This document shows positions 1 to 5,109 of a stretch of DNA of 5,109 bases, piece by piece (position 1 is the first letter of the stretch; each line of letters starts with the position of its first letter). Source of the stretch: Bacteroidota bacterium (GTDB lineage Bacteria > Bacteroidota > Bacteroidia > 2-12-FULL-35-15). The position numbers and the translations under genes are program-made. The stretch spans positions 1 through 5,109 of the forward strand of contig JAPLDC010000011.1 in NCBI GenBank assembly GCA_026391935.1, given 5' to 3'. The notes below the pieces were generated by a model. That model ran no database searches. It saw only the letters and a list, made by a program, of their open reading frames with translations, and had not been told where the DNA came from.

Positions 1-476
1 AAGGTCACATAATCTTTAGATGATGTTCTTTGAGCAGTAGTTGCATTTTCCAATGCTTTTGTAAAACTAGGATCGTTGCTGTTGTTTGATAGTCCGCGAA
101 TAATCTCCGGCACAGATATCTCAAGGGTAACGTTCATACCACCTTTCAAATCCAAACCAAGATTTAACTCACGACTTCTAACTTCCTCGTATGTATATTT
201 AAAAATACCAAGATCAATAACCGGAAGCTTTTTCAATGAATCCAGATATATATTTTTTCTTGAATTTTTGACAGAATCCAAATATGTTTTTTGTTCAACT
301 TCTGAAGTTGAAATTTTCTTAGATGCATCTACAACCTCTTTCCCCGTTATATAATCTTCAGAATATCTTTTTGCATCCTTTTCGATATTAACGCCTACAT
401 ATGTAAACATTAAATAATAAGCACAGGCAAGAGCCAGTAAAATCGCAAATAGCCTAATTGCACCTTTGTTCTGCAT
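1..476 (-). CDS. secDF: Protein translocase subunit SecDF, N-terminal part (partial, runs off left edge)
   Basis: The first 158 codons of a Sec accessory protein are visible; there is no stop before the window edge. SecD/SecF sit in the inner membrane and use the proton gradient to help pull proteins through SecYEG. The sequence starts MQNKGAIRLFAILLALAC, a short positive N-terminus followed by one membrane helix (about residues 6-27). A charged periplasmic stretch follows, with a repeated YLDS (about 65-68 and 77-80). Residues about 105-112 read NLGLDLKG, the hallmark conserved SecD motif (LGLDLxGG), continuing into GMNVTLEISVPEII, which is typical of Bacteroidota. In this phylum SecD and SecF are usually fused in one protein of about 1000 residues, so the fusion is expected but not seen here. 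The ATG at 476-474 is chosen because the helix begins right after it. No Shine-Dalgarno sequence is present, which is normal for the phylum. Confidence 0.94.
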   Translation of the reverse strand, partial: MQNKGAIRLFAILLALACAYYLMFTYVGVNIEKDAKRYSEDYITGKEVVDASKKISTSEVEQKTYLDSVKNSRKNIYLDSLKKLPVIDLGIFKYTYEEVRSRELNLGLDLKGGMNVTLEISVPEIIRGLSNNSNDPSFTKALENATTAQRTSSKDYVT

Positions 477-513
477 AATTGTAATAATTAAATTGTTTTA
501 TTATTAATATTGA

Positions 514-565
514 TCCTGAATAAAAATTACTCAAAACCACTATTCAGTATTTAGTTTTCCTGAAT
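514..565 (-). repeat. Three-copy ATTCAG/CTGAAT element in the secDF leader
   Basis: Read along the secDF transcript, the leader holds ATTCAGGA (565-558), then CTGAATA (547-541), then TATTCAGGA (522-514). The middle copy is an inverted match to both outer ones: 6 bp with the first (12-nt loop) and 7 bp with the last (18-nt loop). It can therefore pair with only one at a time. The outer two are direct repeats of 8 bp. The stems are short and AT-rich. A regulatory role is inference only. Confidence 0.4.
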
Positions 566-574
566 TTAAGGGTG

Positions 575-605
575 CAAATATAGAATAACAATTATTATTT
601 ACCAA
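575..605 (-). promoter_or_regulatory. Promoter for secDF (Bacteroidota type)
   Basis: On the minus strand, TATATTTG (582-575) matches the Bacteroidota -7 consensus TAnnTTTG exactly. TTGG (605-602) lies 19 nt upstream and fits the TTTG/TTG -33 element at the usual spacing. Transcription would start near 567-571, giving a leader of roughly 90 nt before the secDF ATG. Confidence 0.72.
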
Positions 606-723
606 TTTTAAGATGATTTGGTTGATTTTATGATTTTTGAGCTTGAAAAACTGTTCACAGTTCACGCAAAACAAACCCAATGAAGTCCGATCATAAAGAA
701 CCACTTTTCAATGATATATTGCT

Positions 724-731
724 TATATTTG
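724..731 (+). promoter_or_regulatory. -7 promoter box for the FG-GAP protein gene
   Basis: TATATTTG is an exact match to the Bacteroidota -7 consensus, ending 20 nt before the ATG at 752. No convincing TTTG -33 element is seen at the normal distance. If real, transcription starts near 735-739, which rules out the upstream in-frame ATG at 680 as the start codon. Confidence 0.6.
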
Positions 732-751
732 TAAGTATTAATTCCATTGCC

Positions 752-3028
752 ATGAAGTCGTTTAAACATTTGTTCATCATCATCCTTCTATTTTTTTCAA
801 TCCGAACGAGCATTGCTCAACCCTATATGGAATGGAATGACAGCATTCCGGTGAAGATCGGTGCTACTACCCTATTAAACGCCTGGGCAGGTGGATTAAA
901 TTTTGTTCAGGCCTCCAATATCGACCTGAATATGGATGGCATCAAGGATCTCTTTTTGTTCGACCGCACCGGAAATAAGGTACGCACCTATATTAATAAA
1001 GGGGTGGCAGGGACTGTTGATTATAAATATGACCCACAATATGAAAGTAAGTTCCCAAAGCTTCACGACTGGGCATTGCTGGTGGATTATAACTGCGACG
1101 GGAAAGAAGATATTTTCGGTTATTCAAATTATGGCGGAGGATTCATGGTTTATAAGAACACTTCTTCCATCGCCACAGGATTGCAATTTACCTTGGTTAC
1201 GAATTTGCAATATTCGATGTACAATCCTCCTACCGGGTCGCTCATTAACTTATATGTAAGTTCTGCCGATATTCCTGCGATCAGCGATATTGATAACGAT
1301 GGCGATCTGGATATTGTAACATTTGCCATTACAGGGACTTATATGGAATACCATAAAAATATGAGTATGGAACTTTATGGCACTTGCGACAGTTTAAAAT
1401 TCCAAATGGCAAACCGCTGCTGGGGCTATGCTGCAGAAAATGCCTTGAGTAATGATTATACATTATTCGATACGTGTTTTGGAAATGTTCCTGTCCCGGA
1501 ATTCACTCCTTCCGATTCATCAAACCGATCTGCCGAGAGACATTCCGGCTCCTGTCAGATCTGTATCGATCTGGATAATGATGGTGATAAAGAATTTATC
1601 GTTGGTGATATCTCTTTTAATAATCTTACAATGCTCACAAATGGAGGAGCAATTCACGATGGAAGTTTTGTTGCCAAGGACATTGCTTTCCCGGCAAACA
1701 ATACAAGCACATCAGCTGTAGACCTTGCTGTTTTCCCTTGCGCCTATTATGTTGATGTAAACGATGATGGTGTAAAAGATCTGATCGTGAGTCCGAATGC
1801 ACCGAGCATTTCTGAAAATTTCAACAGTGTAGTGTATTATAAAAACAACGGTACAAATAGTTTTCCCGTTTTTCAATTTCAACAAGCAAATCTTTTGCAG
1901 GATAATATGATCGATGTTGGTGAAGGAGCTTATCCTGTATTTTTCGATTATGATAATGACGGATTGAAAGATCTCTTTATTGGAAATAATGGCTATTACG
2001 GAGCAACGACTTATTCGCATCAGATAGCTTTATTTAAAAATACAGGAACGTCCACTGTTCCAAAATATGATTTAGTAACGCGCGATTATGCAGGATTAAG
2101 CTCCTTAGGATTAACCAACATGGTTCCCGCATTTGGTGATCTGGACGGAGATACAGATGCTGACATGATAATCGGATCAGCCGATGGGAAATTACAATAC
2201 TTTGAAAACACTGCAGCAATTGGTTCAACAGCAAATTTTGTGTTGACTGCAGCAAACTTAAAAAACTCTTTTAACCGCGTGATCGATGTGGGAGACTTTG
2301 CTGTTCCGCAAATTGTTGACATGGACAATAGCGGAACCAACGATCTGGTAATTGGAGCAAGAAATGGAAAACTTGCCTACTACCGGCATACCGGCACTAC
2401 TCCTATTCCTGTAATGGATTCTATCACACATTTTTTCGGAAATGTAAAAGTGAATCTTCCCGGATATTTCACAGGATACAGTTATCCATATGTCTTCAAA
2501 CAAGGTGGTGTAACAAATATGTTGGTTGGCACCGAAAGCGGTTATATCCGCAGATACAATAATATTGATGGAAACCTGGGAGGGATTTTCACGATGGCTG
2601 ATTCTACTTTTTTAGATATTTTTCAAGGCAGCAGAGTAGCACCAAATTGTGCAGATATTAATAATGATGGTTTACTGGATCTCATCGTCGGGAATTATGA
2701 AGGCGGTGTGTCTTTCTATAAAGGTGTTGCCGCCCTTACTACTTCCAACATCGACAATTTAATTCATTTTAATTTTAATCTTTTTCCAAATCCGGCTAAC
2801 AACAATTTCAGTATTCATATTCTGAATGAAGAAAATAAAATGTATGTTTTGGAACTTTATAATGTAATGGGTCAAATTATCAGTTCAGAAAAAATCATGA
2901 ACAATATCGTTACGTTCAGCACCGAAAAGCTTTCGCCGGGAATGTATATTTGTAACGTTTCTGAAATAAATTCTGAAGGACAAAAACAATCCGGCTCATT
3001 GACAAAAAGAATAATTATTCAGCATTAA
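752..3028 (+). CDS. Secreted FG-GAP/VCBS repeat protein with T9SS type A sorting domain
   Basis: This is a 758-residue protein, probably exported by Sec and then moved to the cell surface or outside by the type IX secretion system. The start at 752 gives a clean signal peptide, MKSFKHLFIIILLFFSIRT plus SIA|Q (cleavage about 22/23). An in-frame ATG at 680 would add 24 residues ahead of it and would lie upstream of the promoter box. Nine calcium-loop repeats of the form DxDxDGxxD begin near residues 58, 112, 179, 273, 335, 399, 463, 523 and 635. Most are followed by a hydrophobic strand and a Y-x-N/K pattern, as in FG-GAP (integrin-like) beta-propeller blades; spacing is mostly 54-67 residues. 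The last about 86 residues (673-758) are the T9SS C-terminal domain, with LFPNPANN, LELYNVMGQ and LSPGMYI. The binding target or activity is unknown; such proteins are often adhesins or surface components. It stands alone between secDF (divergent) and the metal-uptake genes. Confidence 0.93.
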   Translation: MKSFKHLFIIILLFFSIRTSIAQPYMEWNDSIPVKIGATTLLNAWAGGLNFVQASNIDLNMDGIKDLFLFDRTGNKVRTYINKGVAGTVDYKYDPQYESKFPKLHDWALLVDYNCDGKEDIFGYSNYGGGFMVYKNTSSIATGLQFTLVTNLQYSMYNPPTGSLINLYVSSADIPAISDIDNDGDLDIVTFAITGTYMEYHKNMSMELYGTCDSLKFQMANRCWGYAAENALSNDYTLFDTCFGNVPVPEFTPSDSSNRSAERHSGSCQICIDLDNDGDKEFIVGDISFNNLTMLTNGGAIHDGSFVAKDIAFPANNTSTSAVDLAVFPCAYYVDVNDDGVKDLIVSPNAPSISENFNSVVYYKNNGTNSFPVFQFQQANLLQDNMIDVGEGAYPVFFDYDNDGLKDLFIGNNGYYGATTYSHQIALFKNTGTSTVPKYDLVTRDYAGLSSLGLTNMVPAFGDLDGDTDADMIIGSADGKLQYFENTAAIGSTANFVLTAANLKNSFNRVIDVGDFAVPQIVDMDNSGTNDLVIGARNGKLAYYRHTGTTPIPVMDSITHFFGNVKVNLPGYFTGYSYPYVFKQGGVTNMLVGTESGYIRRYNNIDGNLGGIFTMADSTFLDIFQGSRVAPNCADINNDGLLDLIVGNYEGGVSFYKGVAALTTSNIDNLIHFNFNLFPNPANNNFSIHILNEENKMYVLELYNVMGQIISSEKIMNNIVTFSTEKLSPGMYICNVSEINSEGQKQSGSLTKRIIIQH

Positions 3029-3060
3029 TAAATAGAACTTCGTTCCTCTTTACATAAGCT

Positions 3061-3087
3061 TAATGAAAAAATTCAGAATAATCATTA
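3061..3087. promoter_or_regulatory. Candidate operator dyad upstream of the metal-uptake genes
   Basis: TAATGA (3061-3066) and TCATTA (3082-3087) form a perfect 6-bp inverted repeat with a 15-nt spacer. Half-site spacing is 21 bp, two helical turns. It lies where the -33 region of the promoter at 3103-3110 would be. The right half sits in ATAATCATTA (3078-3087), which resembles part of the classical Fur box. In an AT-rich region a short dyad can arise by chance, so binding by a Fur/Zur-type regulator is only a guess. Confidence 0.3.
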
Positions 3088-3102
3088 GATCAAAAACATT
3101 CC

Positions 3103-3110
3103 TACCTTTG
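3103..3110 (+). promoter_or_regulatory. -7 promoter box for the His/Cys-rich small protein and downstream genes
   Basis: TACCTTTG matches TAnnTTTG exactly. Only 8 nt separate it from the ATG at 3119, so the transcript would have almost no leader. No TTTG -33 element is present at the usual 19-21 nt distance, which would suit a regulated promoter. Confidence 0.6.
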
Positions 3111-3118
3111 AATAATAA

Positions 3119-3433
3119 ATGCATACGCAGTTAAAAAAATATTTTTCTCTTTTCTTTCTATTTCTCCTGTTATTTCCGATAGTTGAAAAAGGATTACATT
3201 CCTATGAACATCAGAAAGACACTCATTGCAATGCAATGGAAAAACATTTTCACGACCTTGAACATTCTTGTTCTATTTGCGATTTCACGATCACAGATTC
3301 AAATGGTTCACCGGAATCAGATACTCAATTTATTATTACTTCCACAGAATTTTCATTTTCACCGTTTACTCAGCTTGTAAACATTCCCTACTCGTATTCG
3401 AACCTTCCTTCAAGGGCGCCTCCAATAGCTTAG
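3119..3433 (+). CDS. Small His/Cys-rich exported or membrane-anchored protein, putative metal-binding
   Basis: This is a 104-residue protein of unknown function. Residues about 9-22 form one hydrophobic segment (a signal peptide or membrane anchor); no clear AxA cleavage site or lipobox is seen. The segment after it is dense in metal-ligand residues: H27, H31, H36, C37, H43, H45, H49, and a CxxC at C51/C54 (sequence LEHSCSICDF). The rest is Ser/Thr-rich and ends in SRAPPIA. From memory, similar short proteins with a YEH...HC...HFH...H.C.IC pattern and a C-terminal R-x-PP occur in Bacteroidota near outer-membrane metal receptors; the layout is also reminiscent of DUF2946 proteins of Proteobacteria. 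The start is firm: a TAA stop (3116-3118) lies directly before the ATG in frame, and the next Met (residue 40) would remove the hydrophobic segment. Followed after 84 nt by the outer-membrane protein gene. A role in binding, sensing or handing over zinc or another metal is inference. Confidence 0.8.
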   Translation: MHTQLKKYFSLFFLFLLLFPIVEKGLHSYEHQKDTHCNAMEKHFHDLEHSCSICDFTITDSNGSPESDTQFIITSTEFSFSPFTQLVNIPYSYSNLPSRAPPIA

Positions 3434-3450
3434 TTTTTTTATAAATTTTT

Positions 3451-3484
3451 TTGTTGATTTCTGTCCATGACAAATAATCAACAA
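3451..3484 (+). promoter_or_regulatory. Perfect 9-bp inverted repeat with inner stem (hairpin A) between the small gene and the barrel gene
   Basis: TTGTTGATT (3451-3459) and AATCAACAA (3476-3484) are perfect inverted repeats. Inside them, TGTC (3462-3465) and GACA (3469-3472) form a second stem around the 3-nt loop cat. The two stems are separated by a small 2x3-nt internal loop. It is not followed by a clean T tract, so it is not a standard terminator. It could be an RNA processing or stability hairpin, an attenuator, or a protein-binding dyad. Confidence 0.5.
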
Positions 3485-3494
3485 TTATTATTTG
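3471..3494 (+). repeat. Second 8-bp inverted repeat (hairpin B), overlapping hairpin A
   Basis: CAAATAAT (3471-3478) and ATTATTTG (3487-3494) are perfect inverted repeats with an 8-nt spacer. The left arm shares bases with the right arm of the upstream inverted repeat (3476-3484), so in RNA only one of the two can form at a time. The arms are very AT-rich and as DNA could equally be an operator. ATTATTTG is only a poor match to a -7 promoter box. Confidence 0.4.
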
Positions 3495-3517
3495 CATTTT
3501 GAAAACTAAGTCATCTT

Positions 3518-4660
3518 ATGAGAAAAATTTTATTATTTGCATTGTTGCTTTTTGCAAGGCAACTTTTTGCACAAACGGATAGTTTAAGTTCTGACTCATT
3601 GCTACTTTTGCAGATCCAGAACGACATGAAGGAGCCATCTGCTCCACCAACTATCCAACAACGAATTGCAGCTTCAGCAAATCCTGATATCAGTGCAATC
3701 GGTGATTTCAGGGGATATTACAGAAGTTATGGCAAACATAATTTTGATGCTGCGCTTCACGAAACAGAATTTTCTTTTCAATCTGTTGTTGATCCTTACG
3801 CACGTGCTGACTTCTTTTATTCTGTTGCCGAAGATGAAAAAACAGGGAAATTTTCCGGTGAGATCGAAGAAGGCTATTTGACAACCTTATCCTTGCCCGG
3901 CCATTTGCAATTAAAAGCCGGAAGATTCAAAGAACAAATGGGGCGCATAAATCCTGTTCATGCGCATGCACTTCCATTCATTGATATGCCCGATGCGTAT
4001 GTAAATTTTTTCGGAGAAGATGGATTCAAAGGAGATGGTCTTTCCTTAAGTTGGTTATTACCGAATCATTCATTTTTCCAGGAACTAACTGTGGAAGCAA
4101 CTAATGTAAGCGAGGGTCCGAGTTTTGAAAGAAGTGCCGGAAATAATTATTTATACAATGCACATCTAAAAAATTTCTGGGACCTTACGGATAATGCAAC
4201 TTTGGAATTAGGCTTGTCAGGAATGACAGGAGAAAATCTGATGAAAAAAATCACCAATATCGGAGCGATCGATCTTACCTATAAATGGAAACCTATCCGT
4301 TATAACACCTATAAATCTGTCACATTTCAGAATGAGTTATATTATAGTCAAGCTGCACTCGATAGCTCAACAGTTAACGCAATTGGATTTTACTCTTTGC
4401 TAAATGTGCAAATTGCAAAACGAAGTTTCCTTGCAGGAAGATTTGATTATTCAAACAATCCTTACTCGGCATCATTTGTGCAAGAATCGGGCTCATTGAC
4501 CTTCGGATTTCTGGCAACAGAATTTCAGAAAATTGAGATAGAGGGAAAATACACAACGATGAATACGGCACTTGCAGAAAATGACAATCAGAAAAAATTT
4601 GTCTCAGCATATCTGAGATGGATCTTCGTCATTGGATCTCATGGAGCACATACTTATTAA
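3518..4660 (+). CDS. Outer-membrane beta-barrel protein of a zinc-uptake-associated family
   Basis: This 380-residue protein is probably a beta-barrel that lets a metal ion or metal complex cross the outer membrane. The signal peptide is residues 1-18 (MRKILLFALLLFARQLFA|Q). Residues 55-66 read NPDISAIGDFRG, followed by alternating barrel-type strands, HETEFSFQ (81-88), VDPYARADFF (91-100) and LKAGRFKEQMG (132-142). A His-containing motif, NPVHAHALPFIDMPDAY, covers 145-161. The C-terminus, IGSHGAHTY, ends in an aromatic residue as expected for BAM-inserted barrels. From memory, the AGRF...HAHxxxFxDxP motif and the terminal GxHxAHxY/F match proteins often annotated as zinc-regulated outer-membrane receptors and found beside ZnuA genes. 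No TonB plug domain or TonB box is visible, so a porin-like mode is as likely as TonB-driven uptake. The next gene starts 33 nt downstream, supporting an operon. The substrate is inferred from context. Confidence 0.82.
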   Translation: MRKILLFALLLFARQLFAQTDSLSSDSLLLLQIQNDMKEPSAPPTIQQRIAASANPDISAIGDFRGYYRSYGKHNFDAALHETEFSFQSVVDPYARADFFYSVAEDEKTGKFSGEIEEGYLTTLSLPGHLQLKAGRFKEQMGRINPVHAHALPFIDMPDAYVNFFGEDGFKGDGLSLSWLLPNHSFFQELTVEATNVSEGPSFERSAGNNYLYNAHLKNFWDLTDNATLELGLSGMTGENLMKKITNIGAIDLTYKWKPIRYNTYKSVTFQNELYYSQAALDSSTVNAIGFYSLLNVQIAKRSFLAGRFDYSNNPYSASFVQESGSLTFGFLATEFQKIEIEGKYTTMNTALAENDNQKKFVSAYLRWIFVIGSHGAHTY

Positions 4661-4693
4661 AAAAATAAAAAAAATTTTTAAAAAACAAAAAAA

Positions 4694-5109
4694 ATGAAAT
4701 CAATTATTATAAAATACTTAAACTTTAAAAATAAAGTAAAGAGTAAAACAAAGATTGTTACCTCAATATGTATCCTTTTTACAATTAATTCGGCCATTGC
4801 GGGTACGATTCATGTTGTCACTACAACACAGGATACCAAAAGCATTGCAGAAATAATCGGAGGAACGAAAGTGGATCTTTTTGCGATCGCAACAGGTTAT
4901 CAAAATCCGCATTTTGTGGATCCGAAACCAAGTTATATCATCAAACTTTCGAATGCTGATCTGTATGTAACACTTGGTCTTGATCTGGAAGCAGGATGGT
5001 CACCATCGTTGCTGACAAGTTCAAAAAATAAAAAAATCCAAAAAGGCAGTGATGGTTATGTTGATGCTTCTATCGGAGTAAGTCTAATGCAAGTGCCTTC
5101 ATCGATAAA
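4694..5109 (+). CDS. znuA: Metal ABC transporter substrate-binding protein, ZnuA/TroA family (partial, runs off right edge)
   Basis: 138 codons are visible and the gene continues past the window. Cluster A-I binding proteins capture Zn2+ or Mn2+ in the periplasm and pass it to an ABC permease. Residues 37-46 begin the mature protein (GTIHVVTTTQ); 71-80 read NPHFVDPKPS, where H73 is the first metal-ligand His of the family. SNADLYVTLGLDLEAGWSP (86-104) is the usual conserved follow-on, and GSDGYVDASIGVSLMQVP (118-135) matches the ZnuA-like subgroup that continues to a GDxHxxGNPH ligand motif, expected just outside the window. The signal peptide is unusual in having a basic n-region of about 20 residues before the hydrophobic core (21-36, cleavage after NSAIA). 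No other in-frame start exists. The 33-nt spacer from the barrel gene is almost pure A/T, with an A tract before the ATG and no promoter box, so co-transcription is likely. Zinc is the likeliest metal, manganese possible. Confidence 0.88.
   Translation, partial: MKSIIIKYLNFKNKVKSKTKIVTSICILFTINSAIAGTIHVVTTTQDTKSIAEIIGGTKVDLFAIATGYQNPHFVDPKPSYIIKLSNADLYVTLGLDLEAGWSPSLLTSSKNKKIQKGSDGYVDASIGVSLMQVPSSI

Noticed and set aside
76..354. A plus-strand open frame of 92 codons
   Set aside because: It is antisense to the clearly recognisable secDF coding sequence and its translation shows no family features.
653..666. Tandem repeat GTTCACA GTTCACG
   Set aside because: Only two 7-bp copies; too short to call a repeat array or an attachment site, and no partner copy is seen in the window.
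1712..2503. Several minus-strand open frames of 73-102 codons
   Set aside because: They lie opposite the FG-GAP repeats, whose coding frame is certain, and show no motif or start context of their own.
3009..3020. Perfect 12-bp palindrome GAATAATTATTC
   Set aside because: It lies inside the last codons of the FG-GAP gene, is purely AT-rich in its core, and is likely to be chance.
3035..3045. GAAC-ttc-GTTC hairpin after the FG-GAP gene, considered as a terminator
   Set aside because: The stem is only 4 bp and the following bases are not a T tract, so it does not qualify as an intrinsic terminator.
3431..3450. T tracts after the small gene, considered as an intrinsic terminator
   Set aside because: No stable GC-rich stem lies directly upstream; the only stem there (CCTT/AAGG) is 4 bp and too far from the T run.
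4661..4693. AT-only stretch with an A/T inverted repeat between the barrel gene and the znuA-like gene, considered as terminator or promoter
   Set aside because: No GC stem and no TAnnTTTG box are present; A-rich sequence before an ATG is normal for translation starts in Bacteroidota.

Overview
The window comes from a member of the Bacteroidota. The evidence is an AT-rich genome, promoters of the TAnnTTTG type used by this phylum, no Shine-Dalgarno sequences before the genes, a Bacteroidota-type SecDF N-terminus, signal peptides ending in Ala-Gln, and a C-terminal type IX secretion (T9SS) sorting domain. The order or genus cannot be fixed from what is visible.

Layout. (1) Positions 1-476, minus strand: the first 158 codons of secDF, the Sec translocon accessory protein, running off the left edge. 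(2) Positions 477-751: a divergent intergenic region with a well-formed promoter for secDF, a leader holding three copies of an ATTCAG/CTGAAT element, and a separate TATATTTG promoter box for the rightward gene. (3) Positions 752-3028, plus strand: a 758-residue secreted FG-GAP/VCBS repeat protein with nine calcium-loop repeats and a T9SS type A C-terminal domain. (4) Positions 3119-5109, plus strand: a three-gene run that looks like a metal (most likely zinc) uptake locus. It holds a 104-residue His/Cys-rich exported or anchored small protein, a 380-residue outer-membrane beta-barrel protein, and the start of a ZnuA/TroA-family metal-binding protein that runs off the right edge.

How the genes may work together. 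The last three genes plausibly form one operon. The barrel protein would pass metal across the outer membrane, the ZnuA-like protein would capture it in the periplasm, and ABC ATPase and permease genes would be expected just beyond the window. The small protein's clustered His and Cys residues suggest metal binding, sensing or delivery at the envelope; its function is unknown to me. SecDF and the FG-GAP protein are linked only loosely: Sec exports the precursors that T9SS then moves across the outer membrane.

Most worth a second look: the small His/Cys-rich protein, which appears to be translated from a nearly leaderless transcript; a candidate operator dyad upstream of its promoter; and two overlapping, mutually exclusive inverted repeats in the 84-nt gap before the barrel gene. 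No RNA gene, CRISPR array, insertion sequence or clear intrinsic terminator was seen.
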